From Dicyema japonicum (taxonomy: Eukaryota; Dicyemida; Rhombozoa; Dicyemidae), in contig RDEW01000024.1 of assembly GCA_011109175.1 (NCBI GenBank), positions 640-64,639 of the forward strand: a DNA stretch of 64,000 nt, given 5' to 3'. Under the pieces are notes generated by a model that saw only the letters and a list, made by a program, of their open reading frames with translations, was not told the DNA's origin and ran no database searches. Below, piece after piece: positions 52,560 through 64,000 of the stretch (within the stretch, counting starts at the first letter, position 1; each line of letters begins with the position of its first letter). A program made the translations under genes and the position numbers.

Positions 52560-55400
52560 AAGTAAGGTGACTTTACACTAGAGACATTTCATATCTAAAA
52601 TTGTGTTTTTATATACCCCAAGGTATCTTGTATCTTCGAAAATTTATATCTCCCAAAGTATAGATTTAAAGTCATGTATACAGTTTGCCCAAGTTTGGTC
52701 TTTTTTCGGAGGTGGGTTTATCCTTAATGTTCTTGGACATCAGTGAATGTCTTCCAATGTTCTAATGTTTTTTATGCAATGGGAAGATTGGATGGTTCTG
52801 GTCTAGTATTAGTCGGAGAAAAATTAAGTTCTTCAACTCAAGGTAGTCACCAGAGGCAGGATCCTCGAATAGTGATTTAAACACCCCGTTGCAGCTCTCA
52901 ATGCAAAATTTATAGGTGGGAGAGCGCTATGCAAAAACCCAGCTAGAAAAGTAGAGCAAACCAGAGAGTATGAAATCCACTAAATTAAAAACAGATCACT
53001 AAATTTAAATTCAGAAATATACCAGTTTACCGCCATATCGGCAAATAGAGTGTAGGACCTTATGGAAGTATTCATAGGAGAGGTGTATAGGAGGCATATT
53101 ATGTGGTGGAGTATAGGGGATCACGCAGAACGAACATTTTTTAACGACTTTCTACAAAATTATTAAATAGGTGGCACTATTTTCAATATTAATCAATCAG
53201 AACAAATATTCTCCGTAAAATCACCAGGTTTCATGAACACTCCACACGTAACAAGTCTGATATTGGCATCGTCGCATATTTTCACCAGATTAATGTCATC
53301 ATTTGTCGAAAAGCAATTTGGTCTGCAAAATATTAACAAGAGATTACAATTTCGATCCAATTTCGTGGTCAGAGTCCTTCTTCCACACCAAAATAAACTC
53401 CAGTCTAGTTGTTTTGGTCATCAAAACATCCTCACTGCGTCTGTCATACACAAACAAGTAAACCAGGAGTTTGGTCAATAAAGTCACTGAAAAAGTATCA
53501 GAAACAAGACTTACTGTTCGTAAAGATCGGAGGTACGGAAATCAAAAAGTTGAGCAACTTAAAGTAGTAATAAATTCAATAATAATGAAATAAAGTCAGT
53601 TTTGCCACGAGAAATTCTTCAAATAAAGATTCAACAAAAATTTAACTCTTCCATGTTCGTCATCACTAAAAATCGAATATATTTAAGAAACTCTCCAAAA
53701 AAAAGCGTTCTAATAAAGAGCCTGCTTGTCTTTAAAAACCATCAACAGGAAGTTGATGAGACTATTTATGTACATCGGAAGCAAATCACCTAAAAGTAAA
53801 AACACGGAGGACCTATCTTCCGACAGACATTCTCAATTATCTCTCCCATCTCAAGTTTGACTTTTATAAAGACATATGGGAGTTGATCCCAGCAATACTG
53901 TAGACCAGAATAGGCTCAACAACCCCATTAAATCGGTCATGCGACTTTACCAGTCATTACGTTAAAAACACCAAAAAACCATTTATTCCCACCAAGTAGA
54001 CGTACTAATTGTCGTCGTTTAATCAAGTAAGGAACACAATTCCTTGCCAATTATTTTGTAAGTTTTTATTATCCCTTCTCTGAATAAGACTAGTAAGTTC
54101 TACAACTCCAAGTTCCTTTGTGACCACACACTTTAGACAAGATTTATTTCAGTAACTTCTTCAAATTCAGACAAAACTGATGACAACTCTGCCCTAAACT
54201 CCTCAGAAATCCAACGTCAAAATAGAACCTTGAAATCTTTTGATCCCATCTGACTTCACAATAAGAATTATCTCCGAATCCGATTTATGGACAGAAGATG
54301 AAAATTTACACCAATGCTTCAAAACCTCTAATTGAGAGTAAAATGAACCAATAAATATCACTCTATTCCACACATCAAAATACCGTGGAAAATGTTACTA
54401 TAATAAACGAGGCAATCACAATCATTACAATATAGACTTACAAACCGCCCACCTGCATTATCCAAATCATCCCAATTTGATGTCGGGAAATGAGAGTACA
54501 CCGTGTTGAGACATACTAGGAATTATCATCAATTAAACTTTAACAAATTTTATCATTTCACAGCTCAGATTACGGAATCTACATAATCATCAGTCAATAC
54601 TACTTTATCAACTCCGAACAATTGGCATCCAACAAAAGATGGAGATTGCTGTCACAGTCATCATTGCCCCCTTTTCATAACCCCCATTTGTTGATTATCA
54701 ATATAATGCATATTATTCATCATTATACGTCTATCCATTACCTCTTCTATGATATTCAAAGAATTTGTTAATGTTTGATCATCACCTCCCTTCAGCTCCT
54801 CCTTAGACTACAATGAGTCCATAACGTACAAGTCCACACAAACGTCGCCAAATATGAGCTCGATTTGCTTGGGCGTGAGTACTGTGTCATCATTGAGGCC
54901 ATCAGGTCCTCAGTCTGTTTGTCGAGACTAATGATATTCCTCTCACATCCGAACCTGGAATATATAAAGAATTTTGCCTTTAGAGAATATCTCGATCTGA
55001 GAAGGGAGTGCAGAGGAATTTATCGACGGGCTGTGGAATGAGAATCGACTAAACTGAGGAACTCCACGTCTGAAGAATGGAAACTCAAAATATCATAAAG
55101 TGATGGAGATAGTGAACAGCATCAATACCATTAAAACAATTTGAATGAACTTTTCATTTGCTCCTGCATGTTCTCAGCGGTAGTGTTGCCTTTAGTCCTA
55201 CCACCAATGCCAACCACTAAGCTCTAGTTTATAATAGAAACAATTTCTGTAGCTATTTGACTATTATTAGATTGTCTTATTATATCCATATGTATAACCA
55301 GCGGCGATTTATTTATAATTTAAATTTAATTTTTTAATATAATTTTCAATAATTTTATTTCATATTACTTTGTCAATATAATACCTTTGAACTTAGAACT
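52560..55400. other. No recognised gene
   Basis: No family assigned. A short stretch near 54960-55030 (NFAFREYLDLRRECRGIYRR) looks coding but is not identified. Confidence 0.3.
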
Positions 55401-55419
55401 TATTCCTTGGTGGCTAATT

Positions 55420-55990
55420 ATACCTTTCCGACATTCCCAACCCAGTTATGGAAGATTCGATAATTCTCTCTTATTCTGATGACCTACTCATTATTTCACG
55501 TGATAAAAACCTCACGAATGATTCAAAAAGTACATGAACTCTTGCTTCAAATTCAAACTTGGCTACACAGGAACTGGATGAACATATCTTTCGAAAAATC
55601 CTTCACCACTCTATTTACCTCGGATAAAAGGCTCGAAGATGTACCGTGGATCTATTCCTGGACAACGAAAAAATCCCATTTACAAAGAACCCTTATTCTG
55701 GGAGTCACTTTTGATACGCAATGTGTTTTTCTTCCAAAATTGAGAAGACCATTGGAACTTTCAGAGGAAAATTGGTTTAATCAAAATAATGTTTGGTGAA
55801 TAAAAACCATTCTCTGCTCTCGGTATTCTCTATGAGCAATTCATTCCCCTCCCCCCATACCGTGAATGTGTTGGGTCAAAAGTCCAGCATCGGGAGAAGC
55901 TGAGAAAACTCTTCACTATTGTCGAGATTACCTAATTAATTTCAACGAGATTAATGATTGGTGTTTTTGGGGTAAACAAAAAAATAAAAA
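55420..55990 (+). pseudogene. LINE RT palm/thumb and 3' end
   Basis: LSDIPNPVMEDS, then ILSYSDDLLIISRD gives the catalytic YxDD box in the form YSDD, where LINEs 1 and 2 have YADD. A frame change follows, then LLQIQTWLHRNWMNISFEKS and LILGVTFDTQ. The 3' end at 55860-55985 matches 45995-46140. The upstream RT and endonuclease are missing. Confidence 0.7.
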
Positions 55991-56309
55991 TTCGTACAGG
56001 GATTTTACGGATCGCCAGAAAATAACAGCCAGAGGTTCGGTTGGGAAGTAGAAGAGATTCTTTAGAGCATTCAATTTTTCCAAGAGGATGTGACTAGTAT
56101 CTAAAGTATAAAATACTTGTGGGAGTGCCCAGTATTCTCAAGCGTACAGTTATATCATCCGTGTTCTTACATGTTTCTTAAGGTCAGAGTGACTTGAACT
56201 GTGTGCAAACAACCGTTACAATGAACTTGGCTTAATAATATAAGCGATGATTTCTTAACAAGCCGAGAATCAGAAGAGAAGGATGTCTCGAAGCATTTTA
56301 AAAAAACTT

Positions 56310-56453
56310 TGACCCACTAACAGACGATCAAGTCCATCGGATCGACTCAATGATCCAAAAGGTCACCAAAGATCTACGTGAGACTGGATGGATTCGAGAG
56401 AGAATCTCGGCAGCTATTGTCAAGGGAAACAGCCTGGCTATTAAAACTCCCTA
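56310..56453 (+). other. C-terminal coding fragment, possibly of an RT-bearing element
   Basis: An open frame reads PLTDDQVHRIDSMIQKVTKD, then ETGWIRERISAAIVKGNSLA and a stop. The end resembles the C-terminus of the RT family represented at 58.2-58.6 kb (RIS..I.RGNA), but the match is weak. Confidence 0.25.
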
Positions 56454-56459
56454 GATCAA

Positions 56460-56640
56460 TTTAATTATTCGACACAATTATTATGTTATTAAACTAATCA
56501 CGTGATTTCGATGCGTTTCAATAGCGACCTCATCTTTGCCTGTTGTCTCTCCTCGTGCCCACGGATGAACGTAAATGACAGGTGACTGATTTTTCAGTGT
56601 CACATTCTGGATGCCCTTATAGTCTCATAAGGGAACACGA
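56460..56640 (-). mobile_element. LINE 3 3' end, minus strand
   Basis: The minus strand, from CCTTATGAGACTATAAGGGC to GAAACGCATCGAAATCACGTG, matches 22370-22520. It is truncated on its 5' side. Confidence 0.6.
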
Positions 56641-56879
56641 GGTCAACTAATGTGTGGATTTTGTGAACAATGTTTTGATTATCGTAGACTTAGCCAAATC
56701 AAGGATCACATTGGTTCAAATAAACATTTATTTAACAAGAAGGCTAATTACCGTAAAATATCTGAAGATATTGCAGTTGGATGATATATCCGTGGCTATC
56801 ATCCTCGTTCTGAACATCCTGTTAGGACCACTTGAACACTCTTAAAGTGGCTTGGAGCAAACCACCTATCTCCATCGAA

Positions 56880-57830
56880 CTCCACCGTCACTGTATTCAA
56901 GTCCAACTCCCGCAACAAATATTCAACCAATTTTTACAATTCAGCACTTACCGTTACGAAACATCCCAAAAGACTTGGAGTTTTTTATGATCAACTACTA
57001 ACTTCCTCTAAACATGTGGAAGAACAATGTACAAAGGCCTCTCGCAAGATCAACATACTTAAAGCTGTGTCAGGCCATTCCGTTGGCCAAAGCTAGGAAG
57101 CCTAACCATCATATATAAACAATTCATTCGAACAACATTAACTATGCAAGCCCTTGCTGGTCAATTTCTGCCTCTCTTACTTCTATTGACAAACTACAAA
57201 AAGTACAAAACATCTCGCTCAGGATAATTAGTGGATGTCTCAGATAAACTCCTGTTAATCATCTACATTGGGAGTCAAAGATCCTTCCATTTAGAGATCA
57301 TCTGAAAATGAGAGCCCTGAAGTTCCTCTCCCAAGCCTACAGTCAAGAACATCCTGCCACTCTCTATGCAAACCGCGAAACAAAAAAATAATTATGTCAA
57401 CCAGTGACCTGTCTCAAATGTCATCATCCATCCCTTCCATCCCCAATGACAGGAGTCATCTAAAAACAGATACACGACTTTGTTTTTATGAGAAGCATCC
57501 GAAGACTAGGCGACAATAAAATATTGCAGCGACCTTCTCCTCCAATAGACCAATAAGAATCCTCTTTTCCATTGGACGTCTGAGTTAATCTGGCTCGTCT
57601 ACAATATGGACACCATCCATATCTATCAACATACGATATACTCTGTCCCTTTTGCAATTTCCACGTGTTGACCACCAAACCATTTATTTGAATGTCATGA
57701 ATTGGCACAACGATTCTCCACAATCCCGGACTGACCGATCTATGGGAGCAACCAAGATCTGCTGTGTCCTAAATAATAGCTGCTGGCCTCCTGCATGTTA
57801 GTGAGGCTGGGGTTACTTAACTAACAAACT
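56880..57830 (+). pseudogene. Jockey-like RT C-terminal region
   Basis: KHPKRLGVFYDQLLTSSKHV fits the RT thumb. LQKVQNISLRIISGCL, then TPVNHLHWESKILPFRDHLK is the classic Jockey-clade segment after the RT. Later NHLFECHELAQRFS and LTDLWEQPRSA give the terminal H..C region. Frames change several times. A second piece of the end lies at 59510-59600. Confidence 0.65.
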
Positions 57831-57979
57831 AATCATCCAGGTTTGATACGTAAAGGGAAATACAAGACCCGATTGAATTAAAAATGACGAACTTAAGAAC
57901 GAGAAGCCAAGAATATTTTCTATGCATTGGGTTAATTTCCTTGGATTAATTAACAAGAACGTTATTACTTCCATAACTG

Positions 57980-58110
57980 GGTTGGGAATGTCGGAAATTT
58001 AAAAACTTTTATTGTTAAATAAAACGTGTTTTATAAAAACAAACTTTTCTATTTTGGGAAAAAATTTATTACAAAAAAACAAACTTTTCTATTTTGGGAA
58101 AAAATAATCC
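57980..58110 (+). repeat. Short tandem duplication
   Basis: AAAAACAAACTTTTCTATTT, GGGAAAAAA occurs twice in a row near 58037 and 58075. Confidence 0.6.
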
Positions 58111-58229
58111 AACTGATAGAATGAAAAGGCTGTTCCCCCTGACAACTGCCAGAGAAATCCTTTGGAACCACCATTCAGTTTCCCGATGCTCGTTGCTGAC
58201 TTTGGAAATCATTATCCAAGCGATTTTAA

Positions 58230-58640
58230 AAAAAGAGAACAGTAAGAAGCGGATTTCTGCAGTTTAACAGGGAATAATTCGGTGGACACCTTTCTCCTTT
58301 TCGGAATGCCAATAGATGTCCACAAAAAAGAAGATCTCTAGCAAATTTTGGGATATCACCATTAACTATTCGAGTGAGCAACAAAGTGATAGACGTTAAC
58401 AAGGCACGGCCAGCTTCAGCAGTAGCTTTAGAGGTTAAGTCCTTTGCATGGATTGGGCGCAGTCCATCCAGATTTCCGAAGCAACTAGGAGCAAAAACTT
58501 TATTCCACGCACTAATTCGAATTCCGTGGGAGTAAATGCCGGGAGGTCTTCTGGCATTGTCAAGTTCCGCTGGTTCGGTGTTGGAGCAGGGAGCTTACTT
58601 CTCAGTAAATCCAAGTCTTCCCGGCACGGCTTCAACAGTG
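58230..58640 (-). pseudogene. Reverse transcriptase fragment, separate family
   Basis: The minus strand encodes GNLDGLRPIHAKDL, AGRALLTSITLLL, NGDIPKFARDLLF and HLLAFRKGE. The order DGLRPxHxKDL ... G.IP ... GxxLIAxxKK is the start of an RT family found in many marine invertebrate genomes, different from LINEs 1 to 3. The following catalytic part is not present. Region 58650-59260 has open frames on both strands but no recognised domain. Confidence 0.5.
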
Positions 58641-59269
58641 ATTCGTCATAAGATACTACACTTACAGCTGCGCGAACGTCCCCTTAAATTAGTTTTCGGT
58701 TCACTCTCTCTTGAAATGTTTAAGAATCTTTCTGTTTACACCCAGCTTCTGAAGACAACTGTTTACGCCAAAGTACTTGCTCAGGCTCGAATCCTGAGTC
58801 TTGCTGCGTTGAAGTGGCCAAAACGGCACAAGTATTCTTCTTGATTTTTGAGACCAGTAATCATTGCGAGCTTGCCCTGATGCAGAAATTCCTAGGGTCA
58901 TAGGTGCGAAGCTCAGTAGACGTATCCAAGAGCCTGGTCACTGGAGCTGATGGTTTTATATTAATGACTGAGGCAATTAGCACCGGGAATTCGAACGGTT
59001 TTTGGTATCCTCAGTTGAATCCGTCTACCTTTCCGACTCTCCGATAGGAGTAACAAAAAGGGTTCGATTTGTCAAGAATAAGAGGGATGACTGAATGACG
59101 GTACCGAACGAGGTCGGTATCCATACAGTATGCCAGAACTATTTGTAATGCGATCTCGCAGCCAATTTTGAAATTCGGACACACCCGAGGTAAAAAATTC
59201 TCGGCAACATGTGCAACTTAACCCGTACTTCCTCGCGTTGCAATATCCACAAGACACGTACTGCTCTTT

Positions 59270-59460
59270 CGATCTCGCAGGTAAAGTAGTATTTCTTCGA
59301 AAGTACCGTAATCCATATACAATGAGAAAAGCTGTTCAGGACTCTCGACCCCGACAGACTCGTCGTTTCCTTTGTCGGTCTGGGATCACTTAGTAAGATG
59401 AAAACTTTTATTTCTTTCTCTTTGAGCCAGTGATCCTGGGGGTAATAATAATAATAACAG
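59270..59460 (+). mobile_element. LINE 3' end
   Basis: PRQTRRFLCRSGIT and a stop reproduce the GIT C-terminus of LINEs 1 and 2. A short UTR and (TAA)n near 59445 follow. Confidence 0.55.
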
Positions 59461-59509
59461 ACAAATCATTCTGGGCACCACCTTTCTTTACTTACGTTCT
59501 ATGTCCTCA

Positions 59510-59600
59510 GTCACTTTGGCAAGCTCCACGTGTTGATAACAAATCATCTATTCGAATGTCATGAATTAGCACAACGTTCGTCTACAGTGTCGGAACTTAT
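59510..59600 (+). pseudogene. Jockey-like C-terminal fragment, copy 2
   Basis: TNHLFECHELAQRSSTVSEL, then IDLWKR matches 57660-57750 at DNA level (CCACGTGTTGA, GAATGTCATGAATT). Nothing precedes it. Confidence 0.5.
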
Positions 59601-59668
59601 CGATCTATGGAAACGATGATTTGCATGTTTCTCCTATGGCACGTGTCATAGCGGTATTTTAAAATGAT

Positions 59669-59995
59669 TTGCATTTTTCTCCATGTGGTACACATCATGG
59701 CCTCCCTTCAAATATAATGTTCCTACTACTCGGTTCATTATGGTACAATAAATTCATCCTTAGGGTTATTTTTCCACAACCCGATTCTCCTCTAAACCTA
59801 AGGTTTGTCCCTTTTTTATTTGGAAACTTGCATTATTTGAGGCATGAACATGTTTTTGCTATTTTAATAGAGAAAAGTTTAGAAAAATTAGCAACCTCAA
59901 ATAAAATCCAAATAAAAAATGGCCACTTATGTTTTAACGACACTTTGGAAAATAATAGCACGATCACTAGTGAAACTATGTTAGGTAGAATGTAG
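59669..59995 (+). other. Open frame, unknown
   Basis: About 108 codons, with HVFAILIEKSLEKLATSNKI and a polar end. The composition is plausible for protein but I know no family, and it starts within retroelement debris. Confidence 0.2.
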
Positions 59996-60019
59996 AAATA
60001 AAGCTTCCTTGTGACTAGC

Positions 60020-60130
60020 CGCAATATAATAATAATTAAGCACTCCCGCGTTGCCATAACACGTAAGATACCTAGGGTATCGCTCGTGCAGTACATACAC
60101 TTTATTTAGATAAAGAACAGTTATTGTAAC
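60020..60130 (-). mobile_element. RTE-like extreme 3' end, minus strand
   Basis: The minus strand ends CGGGAGTGCTTAATTATTAT, like the 3' ends at 18440 and 49870. Only about 100 bp. Confidence 0.4.
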
Positions 60131-60199
60131 TATTCGTAAAAGGGGAACCAAGGAATGCTCTTACTTCTTTGCTTTTTCTTTTTCTTGTGTGTATGTCGT

Positions 60200-60290
60200 T
60201 TTGACTATCAGTTCCGCAGAGAATCTCCACCGATGACGGCGTCACTTGTCAAGCCTAGCCGCAAGGAGTGTCTTTTTTATACTGGATTTC
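60200..60290 (-). repeat. tRNA-derived SINE core, minus strand
   Basis: GATGACGGCGTCACTTGTCAA is the reverse complement of the SINE core at 4412-4440. The boxes are not recognisable. From 60290 to 60900 nothing else is seen. Confidence 0.5.
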
Positions 60291-60907
60291 AAGGATTTGA
60301 GTGAACGGAACAACCTTGAGTTAATTATTCAAAATAATTTCACAAAGATTATCTCTGTGAGACCCTCCCCGCTGAAATGCATGCTGAACTCCACTTTACA
60401 AATTGGCAGATCCAAGGTTCGTGTAAGACGGACCTTCTATGGGGTGCTGGAGCTCGTAGCGTAGATGTTGTACGCATTCATTCTCAAGTTGAACTTGGTG
60501 TGATTCAAGCTGTCTCTGTACCTGTAAGCTTGTGGAGAAGGATCCAGTTTTGTTTGGTGTTGTTTTGGATTATTTGATAAGGGTTACCCCAATCGGTGGT
60601 CTAGAAAGGGGGCATGGTTATATTTTATTAATTTTGTGTTTCGTATTACAGTGTTCTTTATGGGTAGGGAAGATAAACGGCCTCGTCTTCATGAAGTGCT
60701 TTGATCAGTTTCGGAGTCTTTCAAAGAGAGTTGTATTAACTCACCTGGTCTAAATATTTCATTATATATCACCATTCTGGTTTATATTGTAGTATTCGAA
60801 GTAAAATGACGATGTTCCTTATATAGTCAATACTCCCATCATCGTTCACAACTGTTTGAACATATTCCTCTTCATTGAGAATAATCGTGTGTGAGTAAAA
60901 CTAATAG

Positions 60908-63244
60908 TTTAAGTCCTTATATGATTAATTAAGATAATGCATACGCTGTTCTGCATAAATCAGAAGAAAACCGTACGTTCTTTAACACCTATCAAAGTCG
61001 ATTACTTCTGTAATCTTTTTAAGTGAAATTATTCTCATAGAAACAAAGTATAGCTGTGTGATTCAGTTGTCCAACCAGGATAATAATTAAATCATAATAA
61101 ATTTGAATTAATTAACACCAATTTTATATCCCAGAAAAGTGAACGATTAAGTTAGTTAAATGTTAAATTGAACTCCGCAAGTTCCAAGTACATTATACTT
61201 GTTTTTATTAGCACTGCAGATTAACTAAATATTCACTTGTCGGCCTGCCGTTTTCTAAATATATTATTTTCTAACATATACAATTTATTATTTATGATGC
61301 TAATTGTAAATTAGTTTTTCCTTCATATCTATACTTAATATAATATCATACGCCTCTAGATTATCAAATGAATCGATGCAAACGATAACACTATATTATT
61401 ATATTAAAAAAACTCATTTAAATAAACAAATTGGAATAACTTTAAAAATTTGAATAACATATTCCTCTAGGAAAATCTAGATTAATTACAAAAAAACTAC
61501 ATTTCGAAAAGCATTGATAAATTTTCCGCAAATTCGATCGATATAAATTGAGGGAATCACATTCATAAAATATCTATAAATTTAAAAAATATATATAACA
61601 TTCCTTAATGGTGGGTGGGAACGTTTGGTTGTCTACAGATTTTAAACTTTCATCATAAAACCACATCGACTATGAATATTTAATAATAATTACAAAGCAT
61701 CTAACTCCATTCCTATTAATGAAAAGTTGACATCAGGTTCAAATTTAATATTTTCAACGAATAATGCAACTACTTTAAAATCAGGTAGGCCAGTTATCGA
61801 ATATGTACAATTAATCCAATATCTTAATAAATTATATTTAATACAGAGTTCTACTTACTGTTAATTCGTTTTTTCATATATTCTGTGATGTTAATATATC
61901 GAATGACAAGTTTAACACAAGAAAAGTGAACATCTATGAGATTAAATACCAAAATAATGAATATACGATAACCACAAGAAATAAAAATTACTACATGAAA
62001 TACAGTCGTCATAATTAATTATAATTTTATTAAATAAAGAGTTGGATTAAATAAATAAAATTAAAAAATAATTTAATTAAATTCACACAATTTACATGGT
62101 TTTCCGATTTGTTTAATAATTTTACCATAAAATTTAATAAATTTGTCAAAAATGTCTAATAACTTTGCCTTAATGTTTAGTAACCTTATCAAAAAGTTTA
62201 AAAATTGTGTCAAAATGTTTAATACCTTTTGAATAATGTTTAATTACAGGTTAATTTGCGCAAAAATTAAATTTTAAGTGAATCTGAAGAGAGGCTACAC
62301 ACATTGACACTTCAGAAGTTGACTCACAATAACCAATCCTTTGTTGTCTATCTGGAAGCTGCTCTTCGTAATTGAGAGCTAAATTGTCCTACTTCTATCT
62401 AGGAATTATGATATGCGGATGACCTGGATTTTGGTTTTGAAGTATGATATCTATTCTTTTTCTAACAAGAGTACTGCAGGGTAAATGAAATTATTTTTTT
62501 CAGACAAGAGTACTGCAAGTTAATTAAATTGGTCTAATTCTGAAGAATTAGACGTGAAGTCATCACAAAGCAGTCTGAAGTAGTTAGCCTGAGAATGATA
62601 AGAGAATCTTTTGCCTTCTTTATAATCAAGTAACGAATGACCAACATTCGCTCTTTCGATTTGATTTTATGTGAAATATTAAAAAATCGAATAAGGTAAT
62701 CGTTTGATGACAAAATAACTTTTTTGTGCGATTTTGGCAAATTTGTGCGATCAGGACTAAAAGCTTTTCAACCTCCGATGTTCTTTTCTACTTGATAGTA
62801 AAAAATAGGTCATATTTCTCATTGACAGTAAAATTAGGTCAACCGTTAAAGTAATTTTAAATATACATTTGATGACAATAGATGCTATTAGTACTCTTAC
62901 TATTATTCGCAACCAAATGTGGATGCAATTGTTTATTCTGACCTTGCACCCTTTTCTTATTTCTTGATTCGTGGACTTATAGGAGGACATTCTCTTAATC
63001 ATCTAAATGACCAAATTAATTTGAAATCACATTAAGATATGTTTTTGAAAATTTGAAAAAGAAAGAGTTCCTTTAACGCAATATGATGCTAGAAAATCAG
63101 CTTCAAGACGACTAGAAATTATTCAACAATTGTTTGGTTGAATGTTTATCCATGTGGTAAAATTGGCAACTTTCTGACGACGAGGCAATGAGAATAGCTG
63201 TCTCGCTCCGTCTTGACCTTAATTTTGTGTTAAATGAAAATGCA
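60908..63244 (+). repeat. 2.3-kb dispersed repeat, copy 2
   Basis: Full-length counterpart of 37855-40192, same orientation. It has a 14-bp insertion near 60931-60944 relative to copy 1, and many single changes. Its right end runs in frame into the protease-like stretch beyond 63230, unlike copy 1, so copy 2 may keep more of a parent element. Confidence 0.8.
62100..62250 (+). repeat. Minisatellite of about 21-bp units, copy 2
   Basis: Counterpart of 39045-39190, with units of the type TTTAATAATTTTACCATAAAA. Confidence 0.7.
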
Positions 63245-63540
63245 CTTGTGGATGCTGGATCGATGGTTATCATCCTTTAAGCTGATTTATTGCTGTTCCC
63301 CGACATGAAGTCACTACTTGACATTAAAAAATGCACTTTCTCTGCTGGCCACACTAGTTTTTTTGCGATGGCAACGCCCCGAAGGGGTAACAATAATCCC
63401 ATTCGCTAATGGTCGAACCATGGCTTGGGGCGAACACGTGTTAAAAATATTCTCCAACAAATATGGCTGATATTTAGTTTATGACGATGAGGATCATTAA
63501 TATAGCCTAGGATCTAGCGGGACTGATTATCTTGTATGGT
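63150..63540 (+). pseudogene. Possible LTR-retrotransposon protease region
   Basis: An open frame crosses the end of the 2.3-kb repeat: SDDEAMRIAVSLRLDLNFVL, then ENALVDAGSMVIIL and a stop. ALVDAGS with two hydrophobics after it is like the retropepsin active site (usually DTG or DSG; here DAG). LGSSGTDYL near 63510 could be the second conserved segment. No RT is visible before the window ends. Confidence 0.25.
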
Positions 63541-63544
63541 AAAA

Positions 63545-64000
63545 TACCTGGCCATTAAAGTCGCTCAATCTTTTATCTCGTAAACTTGATGCTTTCAGTT
63601 AATCTATACGTACAGGGAAAAAACTGAGGAATGTGACCTATTCTATGGACAGCTTTTTTGGCCGAATTTCATCCAAGATTGCTGTCAACTTGTGATCGAA
63701 AACATTCAACCAATTTGTATCCTTCACAGTTGAGTTTCGGTCAATCGCGACTGTTGCAGGGAAACATGTTAAAGATAATTTTCAAGCTGCATCGTTTTCG
63801 AAAATTAGGACGGACTCAACTTTTTTGATTTACACAATGCCTTTAATTTGTTCAGAAATAATAATTTTTTTGAATCTAGTATTTGTACCCAACTCAGATC
63901 GTCAAAACGTAAATTCAATAGTGACTCGACTCTTTGCCTTAGCGTCTGATCCAAGCATAGTAGAAAATCTCGATGTCCAATGCACGGGGAAACTCCGCAG
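63545..64000. other. No recognised gene
   Basis: Nothing recognised at the window edge. Confidence 0.4.

Overview
The window looks like nuclear DNA of a small AT-rich animal. EGF repeats, RRP36 and UTP20 relatives point to a eukaryote. The most telling trait is intron size: five GT-AG introns of 22 to 26 nt restore homologous reading frames in three unrelated coding regions (a UTP20 relative, an RRP36 relative and an integrase), and two more join a predicted membrane protein. Introns this short are known from dicyemid mesozoans, so a dicyemid-like parasite is my best guess (inference, not proof). One N at 6308 sits at a suspicious junction and may mark an assembly join.

Most of the window is transposon debris. 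Two nearly full-length non-LTR retrotransposons (8678-11651 and about 19060-21945) encode one polyprotein each: a leader of 58-59 residues ending in a 2A motif, an APE-type endonuclease, and a reverse transcriptase. Their first 61-66 nt can fold like an HDV-type nested double pseudoknot that spans the start codon. A roughly 305-bp non-autonomous family (copies near 27.4, 36.5, 46.7 and 49.2 kb) carries the same fold with compensatory changes and the same 3' tail, so the two form a LINE/SINE pair. Other families present are RTE-like 3' ends and an internally deleted derivative, Jockey-like RT pieces, another RT family near 58.4 kb, a hAT transposase, Tigger-like pieces, Ginger/gypsy-type integrases, a tRNA-derived SINE and several unnamed repeats.

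Layout: 0-3.4 kb repeats; 3.5-4.1 kb membrane-protein exons; 4.1-6.3 kb SINEs and a deletion derivative; 6.3-8.2 kb decayed 3' part of a UTP20 homologue; 8.7-11.7 kb LINE 1; 13.6-18.9 kb RTE and integrase remnants; 19-22.6 kb LINE 2 and a LINE 3 fragment; 22.6-29 kb sparse repeats; 29.2-30.5 kb RRP36, a small ORF and a Tigger piece (all minus); 30.5-34.7 kb hAT, LINE pieces and a Thr-rich EGF pseudogene; 36.7-37.9 kb a decayed EGF-repeat gene; 37.9-40.2 kb a 2.3-kb repeat copied at 60.9-63.2 kb; 46.5-52.1 kb SINEs, a Tigger-like gene and a tiny-intron integrase; 55.4-60.3 kb RT fragments.

Host-type genes are few. RRP36 and UTP20 are both ribosome-biogenesis factors but are not adjacent. Many conserved stretches contain stops or frame breaks, so much of the coding content is decaying or carries sequence errors.
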